The notes: generated from the letters alone by a model not told the origin. 64,000 bases of DNA from JAHFPN01 sp963765745 (GCA_963765745.1 CAVXXM010000003.1:62001-126000); one strand, 5' to 3'. Shown: positions 17,578 to 28,125, counted from the first letter of the stretch. Numbers and translations are program-made.

Positions 17578-19126
17578 ATGATCCGGCGCGTCTTCACCGT
17601 CGGCGGGTACACGCTTGTCTCCCGCGTCACCGGCTTCATCCGCGACATCGTGATGGCGGCGATCCTCGGCGCCGGGCCGATCGCCGACGCTTTTCTCGTC
17701 GCCTTCCGGCTGCCCAATCATTTCCGCGCGATCTTCGCCGAGGGCGCGTTCAGCGCCGCGTTCGTGCCCGCCTATGCGCGCGCGCTGGAACGGGATGGCG
17801 CCGACGCAGCGCGGCGCTTCGCCGACCGGATCGCCGCCGGGATGGTGGTCGTTCAGCTCGTGCTGCTCGCGGTCGCGCTCGCGTTCACGCCGCAGGTGGT
17901 GCGGCTGCTGGCGCCCGGCTTCGCCGACGATCCGGCGCGCTTCGATCTCGCGGTGGCGCTGACGCGCATCACATTTCCCTATTTGGCATTGATCTCGCTC
18001 GAAACCCTGATCGCAGGCACGCTCAACGCCAACCAGCGTTTCGCGGCGGCGGCGGCGGCGCCGATTCTCCTCAACATCTGCATGGTCGGCACGCTTACGT
18101 TCGCCACGCTGTTCCCGACCGCGGGTCATGCGGCGGCCTGGGGCGTGCTGGCCGCCGGAGTATTGCAGGCGCTGTTCGTCGGCGTGGACGCCGAGCGCAA
18201 CGGTTTCGGGTTGCGTCTGCAGATGCCCAAACTCGACGAGCCGACCAAGCGTTTCCTCAAGGCGCTGGGGCCGGCGATCGTTGGCGCGGGCGGTGTGCAG
18301 CTCGCGCTGTTCGCCGACACGATCATCGCGACGTTCCTCCCGGCCGGCTCGCTCTCGGCGCTCTATTACGCCGACCGCATCAATCAGCTGCCGATCGGCG
18401 TCGTCGGCATCGCGGTCGGCATCGTGTTGCTGCCCGAAATGTCGCGCCGGCTCGCCGCCGGCGACGAGCCGGGCGCGGCGGAGGCGCAAGGGCGCGCCAT
18501 CGATCTCACGCTCGTGCTGTCGGTGCCCTGTATCGCGATCGCGATCGCGATTCCCGAACTCGTCATGCGCGCACTGTTCATGCGCGGTGCTTTCACCGCC
18601 GGCGATGCGACGGCTGCGGCGGCGACGCTCGCGGCTTATGCCACGGGACTGCTGCCGTTCGTACTGATCCGCAGCTTCGTGGCGCCGTTCTATGCGCGCG
18701 GCGATACCTGGACGCCGGTCAAGGCCGCGCTGATCGCGGTGCTGGTGAACATTCTGCTGAAAATCGCGCTCATGGCCAATCTCGCGCAAGTGGGCCTGGC
18801 GCTCGCCACCGCGGCCGGGGCCTGGGTCAATCTCGCGCTGCTTGTGGCTCGCGGCCAAGCGGCTCGGCTTCCAGCGCCCGGCCACGACGCTCGAAGGCGC
18901 GATGCGTTTACTTTTCGCGGGGCTCGTTACCGGCATCGCGTTGCATTTCGGCGGGCGGCTGATCGAGCCCTGGCTTTCGGTTTTGCCGCGACTGCGCGAG
19001 GAGACGCTGCTCCTGATCCTGCTTATTCTTGGTGCAGCGGTTTATGCCGCACTTGTGAGCTTGTTCCGCGGGCGAACTTGGTTAAAGGGCCTGTTGCGCG
19101 ATGCCGGGAGCAAGGCATCGGTGTGA
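17578..19126 (+). CDS. murJ: lipid II flippase MurJ/MviN (one apparent +1 frameshift)
   Basis: A multi-pass membrane protein that flips lipid II for peptidoglycan synthesis. It starts at ATG 17578 with GGYTLVSRVTGFIRDIVMAA, then FRLPNHFRAIFAEGAFSAAF, both diagnostic. The frame breaks near the last helices at the TT at 18842-18843. Removing one T joins WVNLALL to WLAAKRLGFQRPATTLEG and gives 515 residues, the normal length with 14 predicted helices. Without correction the frame reads on into the downstream acrA-like gene and makes a false 962-residue fusion. MurJ is normally essential, so the break is more likely an error than a mutation. Confidence 0.9.
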
Positions 19127-19179
19127 CGGAAAAGCTCCGAGCGTGTATGTACGGAGCGAGAATCGACAAGGATTATCCG

Positions 19180-20353
19180 ATGCAGTTCGTTTCCGCCGCG
19201 CGTATCAGCGTGGGGCTTATGCTTGCGCTGGCGCTTGCCGCCTGCGGCGAGGCCGCGCAGCAGCCGGCCGCGCCGCCGCCGCCGCCGGTCACCGTGGCCA
19301 ATCCGGTGAAGCGCGCGATCACGGACCAGGACGAATATGTCGGACGGTTCGTCGCGGTCGATGCGGTAGAAATTCGTGCGCGCGTTTCCGGGTATCTGGA
19401 GACCATCCACTTCAAGGACGGCGAGCTGGTGAAGAAGGGCGATCTGCTGTTCACCGTCGACCAGCGGCCGTTCATTGCCGCGCTCGAGCAATCGCGCGCC
19501 GATCTGGCGCGCGCCAAGGCGGCGTTCGACTTCGCGGTGGCCGACCTCAACCGCGGCCAGACCCTGATCGGCCAAAAGACGATTTCCGAGCAGGTCTACG
19601 AGCAGCGCATCCAGACCAAGCGCGCGGCCGAGGCGCAGGTCGCCGCCGCGGAAGCGGCGGTGCGGATGGCGGAATTGAATTTGGAGTTCACCGAGCTGCG
19701 CGCGCCGGTCGCGGGCCGCATCGGCGACCGGCGCGTGTCGCCGGGCAATCTCGTCACCGGCGGCACCGCGGGCAATACGACGTTGCTCGCCACCATCGTC
19801 TCCATCGACCCGATCCGCTTCGAGTTCACCTTCGATGAGGCCGCGTTCCTGCGCTACACGCGCATCGAAGGCCCCGGGCAGGAGCTCGAGCCGCGCGGGC
19901 GCGGGCTGCCGGTGGAGCTGAAGCTGCTCGACGAGCAGCAATTCGGCCACAAAGGCCGGATCGATTTCGTCGACAACGCCATCGATCAGTCCACCGGCAC
20001 GATCCGCGGCCGGGCGGTGTTCGACAATGCCAAGGGCTTGTTCACGCCGGGCATGTTCGCGCGCATCCGCGTGCCGGGCTCGCCGCCCTATGACGCTTTC
20101 CTGGTGCCCGATGCCGCGATCGGCACCGAGCAGGTGCGCAAGTTCGTCTATGTGGTCGACGGCGGAGAACACGGTCCGGCAGAAATATCTCGTGCTCGGT
20201 TCGCTGCAAGGCCCGCTGCGCGTGGTCAAATCGGGACTGGCGGCCGACGACAAGGTGATCGTCAACGGCCTGATGCGCGCGCGGCCCGGCGCCAAGGTGA
20301 CGCCGATGCCGGAAGGTGCGCGGCCGCCGGGAGCGCCCGGGCAGAAGAAATAA
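19180..20353 (+). CDS. RND efflux periplasmic adaptor, AcrA/MexA-like lipoprotein (one apparent +1 frameshift)
   Basis: A membrane-fusion protein of about 390 residues. The signal peptide ends in a lipobox (ALALAAC), so the mature protein is lipid-anchored in the periplasm. The biotinyl-lipoyl-like hairpin (YVGRFVAVDAVEIRARVSGY), the coiled-coil arm and LRAPVAGRIGDRRVSPGN are standard. ATG 19180 is chosen because AAGGA lies nine bases upstream. The frame breaks at GG 20164-20165; removing one G restores NTVRQKYLVLGSLQGPLRVV and the end at 20353. The next gene starts 13 bases later and encodes the pump. Confidence 0.9.
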
Positions 20354-20366
20354 GGCGCAGGACGCG

Positions 20367-23300
20367 ATGAATATTTCGCACTTCTTCATCGACCGGCCGA
20401 TCTTCGCTTCGGTGATCTCGATTTTGATCGTGATCGTCGGCGCCGTGACGCTGGTGCGCCTGCCGATCGCGCAATATCCGGAAATCGCGCCGCCGACGAT
20501 CAATATCGCGGGCCAATATCCGGGCGCCAGCGCCGACGTGGTGGCGACGACGGTGGTCGGGCCGCTCGAGGAGCAGATCAACGGCGTCGAGGGGATGCTC
20601 TATATCTCGTCGAACTCGACGGCCGACGGCCGCTTTTCGATCGCGGTCACCTTCGATATCGGCGTCAATCTCGATCAGGCGCAAGTGCAGGTGCAGAACC
20701 GCGTCGCCATCGCGACGCCGCGGCTGCCGCAGGAGGTGCGCAATATCGGCGTGGTGGTGAACAAGAGCTCGCCCGACCTGATGCTGGTCGTGCATCTGAC
20801 CTCGCCGGATAAATCGCGCGACGCGCTGTTCATCTCCAATTACGCGAATCTCTCGATCAAGGACGTGCTGACGCGCGTGGACGGCGTCGGCTCGATCACG
20901 ATCTTCGGCGCGCGCGACTACTCGATGCGCATCTGGCTCGATCCGGAGCGGCTGCAGACGCTGGGCCTGACCGCTTCCGACGTGGTCGGCGCGCTGCAGC
21001 GGCAGAACATCCAGGTCGCCTCGGGCACCCTCAACCAACCGCCGGTGGCCGACCCGCAGGCCTTCCAGATCGCCGTGCGCACGCAAGGCAGGCTCGTAGA
21101 CGCCGCCGAGTTCGGCACCATCGTGGTCAAGGCTTCGGCGAACGCGACCGTGTACCTGAAGGACGTGGCGCGCATCGATCTGGCGGCGCAGGATTATAAT
21201 TCGATCGCCTATCTCGACACCGACCCGGCGGTGGCGCTGGCCGTGTTCCAGCGGCCGGGCTCGAACGCACTCACGACCGCCGATGGCATCCGCAAAGCCA
21301 TGGCGGAGCTATCCAAAGGCTTTCCGGCGGGGATCAGGTACGACATCCACTACGACCCGACCCGGTTCATCGCCCAATCGGTGGACGCGGTGCGCGATAC
21401 GATTTTCGAGGCGATTCTGCTCGTGGTTCTGGTGGTTGTTCTGTTCCTGCAGTCCTGGCGCGCCGCCATCATTCCGCTCCTGGCGATCCCGATCTCGCTG
21501 ATCGGCGCCTTCTTCCTGATGGGGATGTTCGGGTTCACGATCAATAATCTCACGCTGTTCGGGCTGGTGCTGGCCATCGGCATCGTGGTCGATGATGCGA
21601 TCGTGGTGGTGGAAAACGTCGAGCGCAATATCGAGGCGGGCTTGAGCCCGCGCGACGCCGCCTACAAGACCATGGACGAAGTGGGCGCGGCGCTGGTCGC
21701 CATCGCGCTGGTGCTGTCGGCGGTGTTCATTCCGTCCGCCTTCATCACCGGCATTTCCGGTCAGTTCTACCGGCAGTTCGCGCTCACCATCGCCGGCACC
21801 GCGTGGATTTCGCTGCTGATCTCGCTGACGCTTTCGCCGGCGATGTGCGCGCTGCTGTTGCGGCCGAAAAGCGAGGCCAAGCCGCGGCCGTGGGAAGTGC
21901 CGATCCGCGGCTTCTTCCGCGCCTTCAATTTCGGCTTCGACCGCTTCGCCAAGGGCTATAACTTTCTTTCCGGCAAGGCCGTTCGCTTCGTCGTGATCAT
22001 GCTGGTGGTCTATGCCGGCGTGGTCGCGTTCGGGCTCAACGAATTCCGCCGCACGCCGCAAGGCTTCATCCCGCAGATCGACCGCGGCTTCCTGATCGTC
22101 GCGGTGCAATTGCCGTCGGGCGCTTCGCTGGCGCGCACCGACGCGGTCATGCGCCGCGTCGCCGAGATTTCGCTGGCCACGCCCGGCGTCGTGCACGGCG
22201 TCAATATCGTGGGCTTCTCGGGTGCCACCTTTACCGTAGCGCCGAATTCGGGTGCCTTCTTCGCCGTGCTCGAGCCGTTCGAGGAGCGGAACAAGGACCC
22301 GCGCAAATCGGTCGGCGCGATCCAGGGTGCGCTGTTTCAACGGCTCGCGGCGATCCAAGAGGCGTTCGTCATCGTGGTGCAGCCGCCGCCGGTGCAAGGC
22401 GTCGGCAATGCCGGCGGCTTCCAGATGATGATCGAGGATCGTGCCGGGCGCGGGCCGGACGCGCTGCAGGGCGTGATCTATGCCATGATGGGCGCGGCGG
22501 CGCGCACGCCGGGCGTCTCGCAAGTGTTCTCTCTGTTCGAGACTTCCACGCCGCAGATCTATCTCGACATCGACCGGACCAAGGCGCAGCTGCTCGGCGT
22601 CAACATGTCGGACGTGTTTGCGGCGCTCTCGATCTATATCGGCTCGTCCTACGTCAACGACTTCAATCTGTTCGGTCGCACCTTCCGCGTCACCGCCCAG
22701 GCCGAGGACCGCTTCCGGCAGAACGCCAGCGACGTCATGAAGCTCCGGGTGCGCAACGCGCGCGGCGATACGGTGCCGCTCGGCTCGTTCACGACGGTGA
22801 GCGACGTGTCGGGGCCCTATCGCGTGCCGCGCTATAATCTCTATCCGGCGGCGGAGCTCAGCGGCGCGGCGGCGGCGAATTTCTCGCAAGGCCAGGCGAT
22901 CGAGATCATGGAGAAGCTCGCCGCGCAGGTATTGCCGGAGGGCTTCAGCTACGAGTGGACCGGGCTCGCGTATCAGCAACTGCGCGCCGGCAATACGGCG
23001 ATCTTCGCTTTCACGCTGGCGGTGGTGTTCGTGTTCCTGCTGCTGGCGGCGCAATTCGAGAGCCTGACGCTGCCGCTCGCGGTGATCCTGATCGTGCCCA
23101 TGTGCCTGGTCGCCGCCATATCCGGCGTGATCCTGCGCGGGCAGGACAACAATATTCTGACCCAGGTCGGCTTCATCGTGCTGATCGCGCTCGCGGCCAA
23201 GAACGCGATCCTGATGGTGGAGTTCGCCAAGCAACTCGAGGACCGCGGCCGCGACACGCTCTCGGCGGCGACCGAGGCGGCCCGCCTGCGGTTGCGTCCC

Positions 23301-23528
23301 ATCCTGATGACCTCGCTTGCCTTCATTCTGGGCGTCGTCCCACTGGTGTGGGCGACGGGCGCGGGCGCCGAACTGCGGCAGGCGCTGGGGACGGCGGTAT
23401 TCTTCGGCATGATCGGGGTCACGTTCTTCGGCCTCATTTTCACGCCGGTGTTCTACGTGGTCACCCGCCGGCTCGCCGATCTCGCCTGGCGGTCCACACA
23501 CCGGTCCGCGCGCGCGCCGGCGGAGTGA
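20367..23528 (+). CDS. RND multidrug efflux permease, AcrB/MexB-like (HAE1)
   Basis: An inner-membrane proton-driven efflux pump of 1053 residues, normal for HAE1. The N-terminus NISHFFIDRPIFASVISILI is the usual HAE1 start. TM4 carries the paired aspartates in GIVVDDAIVVVENVERN, and the C-terminal repeat has AAKNAILMVEFAKQLEDRG. With the upstream adaptor it would form an AcrAB-type tripartite system; no outer-membrane channel gene is adjacent, so a TolC elsewhere is assumed. The gene is intact, unlike its partner. The substrate range is unknown. Confidence 0.93.
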   Translation: MNISHFFIDRPIFASVISILIVIVGAVTLVRLPIAQYPEIAPPTINIAGQYPGASADVVATTVVGPLEEQINGVEGMLYISSNSTADGRFSIAVTFDIGVNLDQAQVQVQNRVAIATPRLPQEVRNIGVVVNKSSPDLMLVVHLTSPDKSRDALFISNYANLSIKDVLTRVDGVGSITIFGARDYSMRIWLDPERLQTLGLTASDVVGALQRQNIQVASGTLNQPPVADPQAFQIAVRTQGRLVDAAEFGTIVVKASANATVYLKDVARIDLAAQDYNSIAYLDTDPAVALAVFQRPGSNALTTADGIRKAMAELSKGFPAGIRYDIHYDPTRFIAQSVDAVRDTIFEAILLVVLVVVLFLQSWRAAIIPLLAIPISLIGAFFLMGMFGFTINNLTLFGLVLAIGIVVDDAIVVVENVERNIEAGLSPRDAAYKTMDEVGAALVAIALVLSAVFIPSAFITGISGQFYRQFALTIAGTAWISLLISLTLSPAMCALLLRPKSEAKPRPWEVPIRGFFRAFNFGFDRFAKGYNFLSGKAVRFVVIMLVVYAGVVAFGLNEFRRTPQGFIPQIDRGFLIVAVQLPSGASLARTDAVMRRVAEISLATPGVVHGVNIVGFSGATFTVAPNSGAFFAVLEPFEERNKDPRKSVGAIQGALFQRLAAIQEAFVIVVQPPPVQGVGNAGGFQMMIEDRAGRGPDALQGVIYAMMGAAARTPGVSQVFSLFETSTPQIYLDIDRTKAQLLGVNMSDVFAALSIYIGSSYVNDFNLFGRTFRVTAQAEDRFRQNASDVMKLRVRNARGDTVPLGSFTTVSDVSGPYRVPRYNLYPAAELSGAAAANFSQGQAIEIMEKLAAQVLPEGFSYEWTGLAYQQLRAGNTAIFAFTLAVVFVFLLLAAQFESLTLPLAVILIVPMCLVAAISGVILRGQDNNILTQVGFIVLIALAAKNAILMVEFAKQLEDRGRDTLSAATEAARLRLRPILMTSLAFILGVVPLVWATGAGAELRQALGTAVFFGMIGVTFFGLIFTPVFYVVTRRLADLAWRSTHRSARAPAE

Positions 23529-23577
23529 TCCTCCGCCGCGGCTGTGCTAAGAACAGCCCTTGTCTGCGGAGGGGTCC

Positions 23578-25908
23578 ATGAACGTTCCGAAATTCGGTAT
23601 CGGCCAGGCGGTGACCAGGCTCGAAGACCCGGTGCTGGTCACCGGCAAGGGCAAGTTCGTGGCGGACGAGATTCCCGCCGGTGCGCTGCGGGCCGTGCTG
23701 GTGCGCTCGCCGCACGCGCACGCGCGCTTCAAGATCACCGATCTCGCCAAGGCGCGCGGCATGCCGGGCGTGCGGCTGATCCTGGTCGCCGCCGATATCC
23801 CGGAGCTCAAGCCGATCATGTGCCTCGGCGCGCACCTGATGAAGCCTTCGGACGAGGCGCATCTCCATGTGCCGCCCTATCCGGTGCTGGCGGCCGATAC
23901 AGTGCGCCATGTGGGCGACGCCGTCGCTTTTGTCGTCGCCGACACGGTCGAGCAGGCCAAGGACGCGGCCGAGGCGGTCGCGGTCGACTGGGAGCCGCTG
24001 CCGGCGGCCGTGGATCTGCGCGCCGCGGCCGCGCCGGGCGCGCCGCAGGTGTGGCCTGAGCGCAAGGGCAATCTGAGCTTCCTCGTCGATATCGGCGACA
24101 AGGCCAAGACCGAGCAGGCGTTCGCGAAGGCGCACAAGATCGTCAAGCTGCCGCACATCAACCAGCGCGTGGTATCCAACTACATGGAGACGCGCGGCGT
24201 GGTCGCTTCGTACGACAAGGCGGCGGACCGCTACCAGATCACGGTCTCGAGCCAGGGCGCGCACCTGATGCGTCATACGATCGCCGCCATGCTCGGCGTT
24301 CCCGATCCGCAATTGCACGTGAAGACCAAGGACGTCGGCGGCGGTTTCGGCGTCAAGGGCGGGCCGTATCGCGAATACGGACTCTGCGCGACGGCCGCCA
24401 AGCGCCTCGGCAAGACGGTCGCCTGGATCGGCGAACGCAGCGAACATTTCATCGCCGACGCCCACGGCCGCGACAACTACACGGTCGCGGAAATGGCGAT
24501 CGACAAGGACGGCCGCTTCCTCGGCATGCGCGTCGATATGCTCGCCAGCATGGGCGCGTATCTCGGTTTCGTCGCGCCGTACGTGCCCTATGGCGGCGCT
24601 GGTATGTTGACCGGCGTCTACCGGATTCCGGCGCTGTTCGCGCGCGTGCGCGGCATCTATGCGCATATCGCACCGACCGACGCCTATCGTGGCGCCGGGC
24701 GGCCGGAAGCGGCCTATACCATCGAGCGACTGGTCGACACGATCGCGCGTGAGATCGGCATGGCGCCCGACGAGCTTCGGCGCAAGAACTTCATCACGCC
24801 CGCCGAAATGCCCTACAGCACTCAAGGCGGGAAAGTTTACGACAGCGGCGATTTCGCCGGTCATATGACGCAGGCGCAGAAGAACGCCGACTGGAAGGGC
24901 TTCGAGAAGCGGCTGGCGGCCTCAAAAAGGAACGGCAAGCTGCGCGGCATCGGGCTCGCGACCTATATCGAGGCCTGCGGCCAGACTTCGCCGGAGAACT
25001 GCGTCTCGCGGCTCGAGAAGGACGGCACCATCACGGTGCTGATCGGCACGCAGAGCAACGGGCAGGGGCACCGCACCACCTACGCTCAGATCGTGTCCGA
25101 CCAGGTCCATCTGCCGCTCGAGAAAATCAAAATCGTGCAGGGCGACACCGACATCATCAACGGCGGCGGCGGCACCTTCGGCTCGCGCTCCATGCCGACC
25201 GGCGGCCCGGTGATGCAGATGGCGACCGCCAAGCTCGTCACCAACATGAAGAAGCTCGCCGGCGAGGAACTCGAAGCCTCGATCGACGACCTGGTGCTCG
25301 CCGACGGCAAGGTGACGGTGGCCGGCACCGACCGCGGCATTTCGTTCGTCAGGGTCGCCGAGCTCGGCCAAGCCAAGCCGGATCTGCTGGTCGGCAAGGA
25401 GGATAATTTCATCATCGCCGTCCCGACCTATCCGAACGGCACGCATGTCTGCGAAATCGAGATCGACCCGGCGACCGGCACCACCAAGATCGAACGCTAT
25501 TGTGTGGTCGACGATTTCGGCGTGAGCCTCAATCCGCTCCTGCTCGAAGGCCAGGTGCACGGCGGCATCGCGCAGGCGCTCGGCCAGGCGCTCAGCGAGC
25601 AGGCGGTCTATGACGAATCCGGCCAGCTCTTGACCGCGAGTTTCATGGACTACTCCATGCCGCACGCGGACGACATGCCCTCGATCGAGTTCGAGACGCG
25701 GAACGTGCGCTGCACCACCAATCCGATGGGCGTGAAGGGCGCGGGCGAGGCCGGCTCGATCGGCGCGACGCCGGCGGCGATGAACGCGGTGGTCGATGCG
25801 CTCTATCGCGGCTATGGCATCAAGACCCTCGACATGCCGGCGATTCCTCTGAAAATCTGGCAGGCGATTCAGGCGGCCAACGGCAAGAAGGCGGCCAAAG
25901 GCAAGTGA
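23578..25908 (+). CDS. xanthine dehydrogenase-family molybdopterin-binding subunit (CoxL form II-like), orphan
   Basis: A large subunit of about 776 residues of the molybdenum hydroxylase family. It starts at ATG 23578, five bases after GGAGGGG. The molybdopterin-contact motifs include DVGGGFGVKGG, GGGGTFGSRSMPTGG and, at the C-terminus, GVKGAGEAGSIGATPA with the catalytic glutamate. DAYRGAGRPEAAY is the form II signature rather than the AYxCSFR of true CO dehydrogenase, so CO oxidation is unlikely. The FAD and 2Fe-2S subunits that normally accompany it are not adjacent. The substrate is unknown. Confidence 0.88.
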   Translation: MNVPKFGIGQAVTRLEDPVLVTGKGKFVADEIPAGALRAVLVRSPHAHARFKITDLAKARGMPGVRLILVAADIPELKPIMCLGAHLMKPSDEAHLHVPPYPVLAADTVRHVGDAVAFVVADTVEQAKDAAEAVAVDWEPLPAAVDLRAAAAPGAPQVWPERKGNLSFLVDIGDKAKTEQAFAKAHKIVKLPHINQRVVSNYMETRGVVASYDKAADRYQITVSSQGAHLMRHTIAAMLGVPDPQLHVKTKDVGGGFGVKGGPYREYGLCATAAKRLGKTVAWIGERSEHFIADAHGRDNYTVAEMAIDKDGRFLGMRVDMLASMGAYLGFVAPYVPYGGAGMLTGVYRIPALFARVRGIYAHIAPTDAYRGAGRPEAAYTIERLVDTIAREIGMAPDELRRKNFITPAEMPYSTQGGKVYDSGDFAGHMTQAQKNADWKGFEKRLAASKRNGKLRGIGLATYIEACGQTSPENCVSRLEKDGTITVLIGTQSNGQGHRTTYAQIVSDQVHLPLEKIKIVQGDTDIINGGGGTFGSRSMPTGGPVMQMATAKLVTNMKKLAGEELEASIDDLVLADGKVTVAGTDRGISFVRVAELGQAKPDLLVGKEDNFIIAVPTYPNGTHVCEIEIDPATGTTKIERYCVVDDFGVSLNPLLLEGQVHGGIAQALGQALSEQAVYDESGQLLTASFMDYSMPHADDMPSIEFETRNVRCTTNPMGVKGAGEAGSIGATPAAMNAVVDALYRGYGIKTLDMPAIPLKIWQAIQAANGKKAAKGK

Positions 25909-26882
25909 GCGCGGAGCGCCGCTCCGCGCGCAAGCCCGGCCGCCGCCGCGGCGACGAAAACGTCTTTCTCGGCATCGGGCTGCAGATCGCGGCGACCTTC
26001 CTGTTCACGCTGATGGGAGCGCTGATCCGCTACCTCGGCGACCGGATTCCGCTCGGCGAAGTGATTTTCGCGCGGAGTTTCCTCGCGTTCATTCCACTCC
26101 TCGTCATGCTGGTGTGGCGCCGCGAGCTTGCTTCCGCCGTCAAGATGAAGAGCCCGTGGGCGCACATCTGGCGCGCAGTCACCGGCGTCGCTTCGATGTT
26201 CTTCATGTTCGCGGGGCTGGCGCTGATCCCGCTCGCGGACGCCACCGCCATCACGTTCGCGACGCCGCTCTTGAGCGTCGTGCTGGCCGCGATCTTCCTG
26301 AAGGAAGTGGTGCGCGTCTGGCGCTGGAGCGCCGTCGTCGTCGGCCTGATCGGCGTGCTGATCATGATCTCGCCGCATCTGGGCGCGAGCCCGCGCGACA
26401 CGGCGAGCGCCTATGGCGCGCTCTATATGTTCATCGGCGCTTTCCTCGTCGCGGCGGCGATGACGCAGGTGCGCCGCCTCGCCATGACCGAGTCCACGGC
26501 CTCGATCGTATTCTCGTTTGCGGTGATCTCCTCGCTCGCTGGGCTGGCGACGCTGCCGCAGGGCTGGCTCGTGCCTTCGCTCGGCGATGGCGTGGCGTTG
26601 ATCGGGATCGGATTGCTCGGCGGTGTCGGGCAGATTCTCTTGACCGACAGCTACCGCCACGCGCCGGCATCGACGGTGGCGCCGTTCGCCTACACCACGA
26701 TGATCTGGGCGGTGGCGATCGGCTATTTCGCTTTCGGCGAGGTGCCGCAGCCGATCGTGCTGATGGGCGCGGTGATCGTGATCGCGGCGGGCCTGTTCGT
26801 GATCTGGCGCGAGCGCCAGCTCGGCCTCGACCGTACGCGCGAGCGCGAAGCCGAGACCCCGCCGGGCGGGCCGGCGGTGTGA
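25905..26882 (+). CDS. EamA/DMT-family transporter
   Basis: A 325-residue membrane protein of the drug/metabolite transporter superfamily, with ten predicted helices in two EamA repeats. The first repeat begins IGLQIAATFLFTLMGALIRY; the second ends in GAVIVIAAGLFVIWRERQLG. Residues IPLADATAITFATPLLSVVL are typical of the S-adenosylmethionine-transporter-like or RhaT-like group. It starts with GTG at 25905 overlapping the upstream TGA, so it is translationally coupled to the CoxL-like gene. The substrate is not known. It converges on the small AsnC-type gene. Confidence 0.85.
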   Translation: MSAERRSARKPGRRRGDENVFLGIGLQIAATFLFTLMGALIRYLGDRIPLGEVIFARSFLAFIPLLVMLVWRRELASAVKMKSPWAHIWRAVTGVASMFFMFAGLALIPLADATAITFATPLLSVVLAAIFLKEVVRVWRWSAVVVGLIGVLIMISPHLGASPRDTASAYGALYMFIGAFLVAAAMTQVRRLAMTESTASIVFSFAVISSLAGLATLPQGWLVPSLGDGVALIGIGLLGGVGQILLTDSYRHAPASTVAPFAYTTMIWAVAIGYFAFGEVPQPIVLMGAVIVIAAGLFVIWRERQLGLDRTREREAETPPGGPAV

Positions 26883-26888
26883 AGCGCT

Positions 26889-27125
26889 TCAGAACGCCTT
26901 GAAGGTGATGATGGTGCGGGTTTCCTGGATGCCGGGGATGGTCTGCACCTTCTCGTTGACGAAATGGCCGATGTCGGTGCCATCGTCGACGTAGAACTTG
27001 ATCAGCAGATCGAACTCGCCCGCGGTGGAATAGACTTCCGAAGCGATCTCGGCGTCGGCGAGGCGGCTCGCGACGTCGTAGGACTTGCCGAGCTGGCATT
27101 TGATCTGGACGAAGAAGGGGATCAT
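26889..27125 (-). CDS. stand-alone Lrp/AsnC ligand-binding (RAM) domain protein
   Basis: A 78-residue protein that is only the regulation-of-amino-acid-metabolism domain of Lrp/AsnC, without a DNA-binding helix-turn-helix. It has the beta-alpha-beta pattern with FFVQIKCQLGKSYDVASRL, VYSTAGEFDLLIKFYVDD and the C-terminal GIQETRTIITFKAF. Such stand-alone RAM proteins form oligomers and may bind amino acids or modulate full-length Lrp proteins; this is family knowledge, not seen here. It lies divergent from the TPP riboswitch. Confidence 0.85.
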   Translation of the reverse strand: MIPFFVQIKCQLGKSYDVASRLADAEIASEVYSTAGEFDLLIKFYVDDGTDIGHFVNEKVQTIPGIQETRTIITFKAF

Positions 27126-27225
27126 GCGCGCCTCCGGCGGCCCAAGCGCCGCGAGGGGACCAGAATCGCGGGCGCGAGGCAAGGGCTTGAAAGCGCGCGG
27201 GCACGCGCATAGGTTCTCATTCGCA

Positions 27226-27317
27226 ATCTCGTTGGGGTGTCCGGCTTCCGGACTGAGAGGCTTCTCGCCAACCCATCGAACCTGATCCGGGTGATGCCGG
27301 CGGAGGGAAATCGAGAT
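27226..27317 (+). ncRNA. TPP (THI-box) riboswitch
   Basis: The conserved thi-box elements are present in order. The P1 stem is ATCTCG at 27226-27231 paired with CGAGAT at 27312-27317. The pyrimidine-sensing motif CTGAGA is at 27253-27258, and CCTGATCCGGGTGATGCCGG, followed by CGGAGGGAAA, starts at 27281. It lies 48 bases before thiM. It would bind thiamine pyrophosphate and lower expression of thiM-thiE-thiD when thiamine is sufficient. Whether it acts on transcription or translation cannot be decided here. Confidence 0.95.
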
Positions 27318-27365
27318 GCAGGTTTCACCATCTTTCGGGCGCCGGCGCGCCGCGCGAGCGCTGCC

Positions 27366-28125
27366 ATGAGCGAACTGGCGCAGCATACCGGCCAGGTGCT
27401 CGCGCTGGTGCGGGAGCGGAAGCCGCGCGTCCATTGCATCACCAACACGGTGGTGCAGGGCTTCACCGCGAACATGCTGCTGGCGGCCGGCGCCATTCCG
27501 TCGATGACGACGTCGGCGGAGGAAATCGCCAATTTTGTCGCCGGCGCCGATGCGTTGCTGGTCAATCTCGGCACCTTCGACCCGGAGCGGCGCGACGCGG
27601 TCGGCATCGCGCTCGAGATCGCGGCCGAGGAGGGGGTGCCCTGGGTGCTCGATCCGGTGCTGATCGAGCGCTCGCCGCAGCGCGCGGCCTTCGCCCGCTG
27701 CGCTCACGGGCCGGGAGCCGCGCGTGGTGCGCGCCAACGAGGCGGAGTTCGCGGCCCTGATCGAGGAGCCGGCGACACCCGAGGCGCTCGATAAATTCGC
27801 CATCGGCCATCTCACCGTTGCCGCGCGCACCGGCGCCATCGATCTCGTCACTGACGGAAGCAGGCGGGCTTCCGTCGCCAACGGTCATGCCTTGATGGCG
27901 CAGGTCACCGGCATCGGTTGCGCCGAGAGCGCGCTGATCGCGGCGCTCTTAGCAGTGGAAGATGAGCCGTTCGGCGCCGCGGTCGGGGGCCTCGTCGTGC
28001 TCGGGATCGCAGGCGAGATCGCGGCCGAGAAGGCGCGGGGGCCCGGAAGTTTCGCGGTCGAGCTGGTCGATGCGCTGGCCGCGCTCGATACGGCCGCGAT
28101 CAACGCGCGGGCGAAGCTCTCCTGA
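27366..28125 (+). CDS. thiM: hydroxyethylthiazole kinase (one apparent +1 frameshift)
   Basis: A thiamine salvage kinase that phosphorylates the thiazole moiety. PRVHCITNTVVQGFTANMLL and MTTSAEEIANFVAGADALLV are diagnostic, as is the C-terminal VTGIGCAESALIAALLAVED with the catalytic cysteine loop. The frame shifts at or near the GGG at 27708-27710; deleting one G joins RAAFARCAHGREP to RVVRANEAEFAALIEE and gives 252 residues. It is the first gene after the TPP riboswitch and overlaps the start of thiE. Confidence 0.9.

Noticed and set aside
17482..20370. A 962-residue frame joining MurJ and an AcrA-like protein
   Set aside because: It arises only because a +1 shift near the end of murJ puts it in frame with the next gene; both proteins are complete and normal when the shift is removed.
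21309..23501. A 730-residue frame antisense to the AcrB-like gene
   Set aside because: It is rich in Arg, His and Asp as expected for the complement of hydrophobic codons; the AcrB frame is unmistakable.
23578..25908. Aerobic CO dehydrogenase large subunit
   Set aside because: The active-site loop is AYRGAGR (form II), not AYxCSFR, and no CoxM/CoxS subunits adjoin it.
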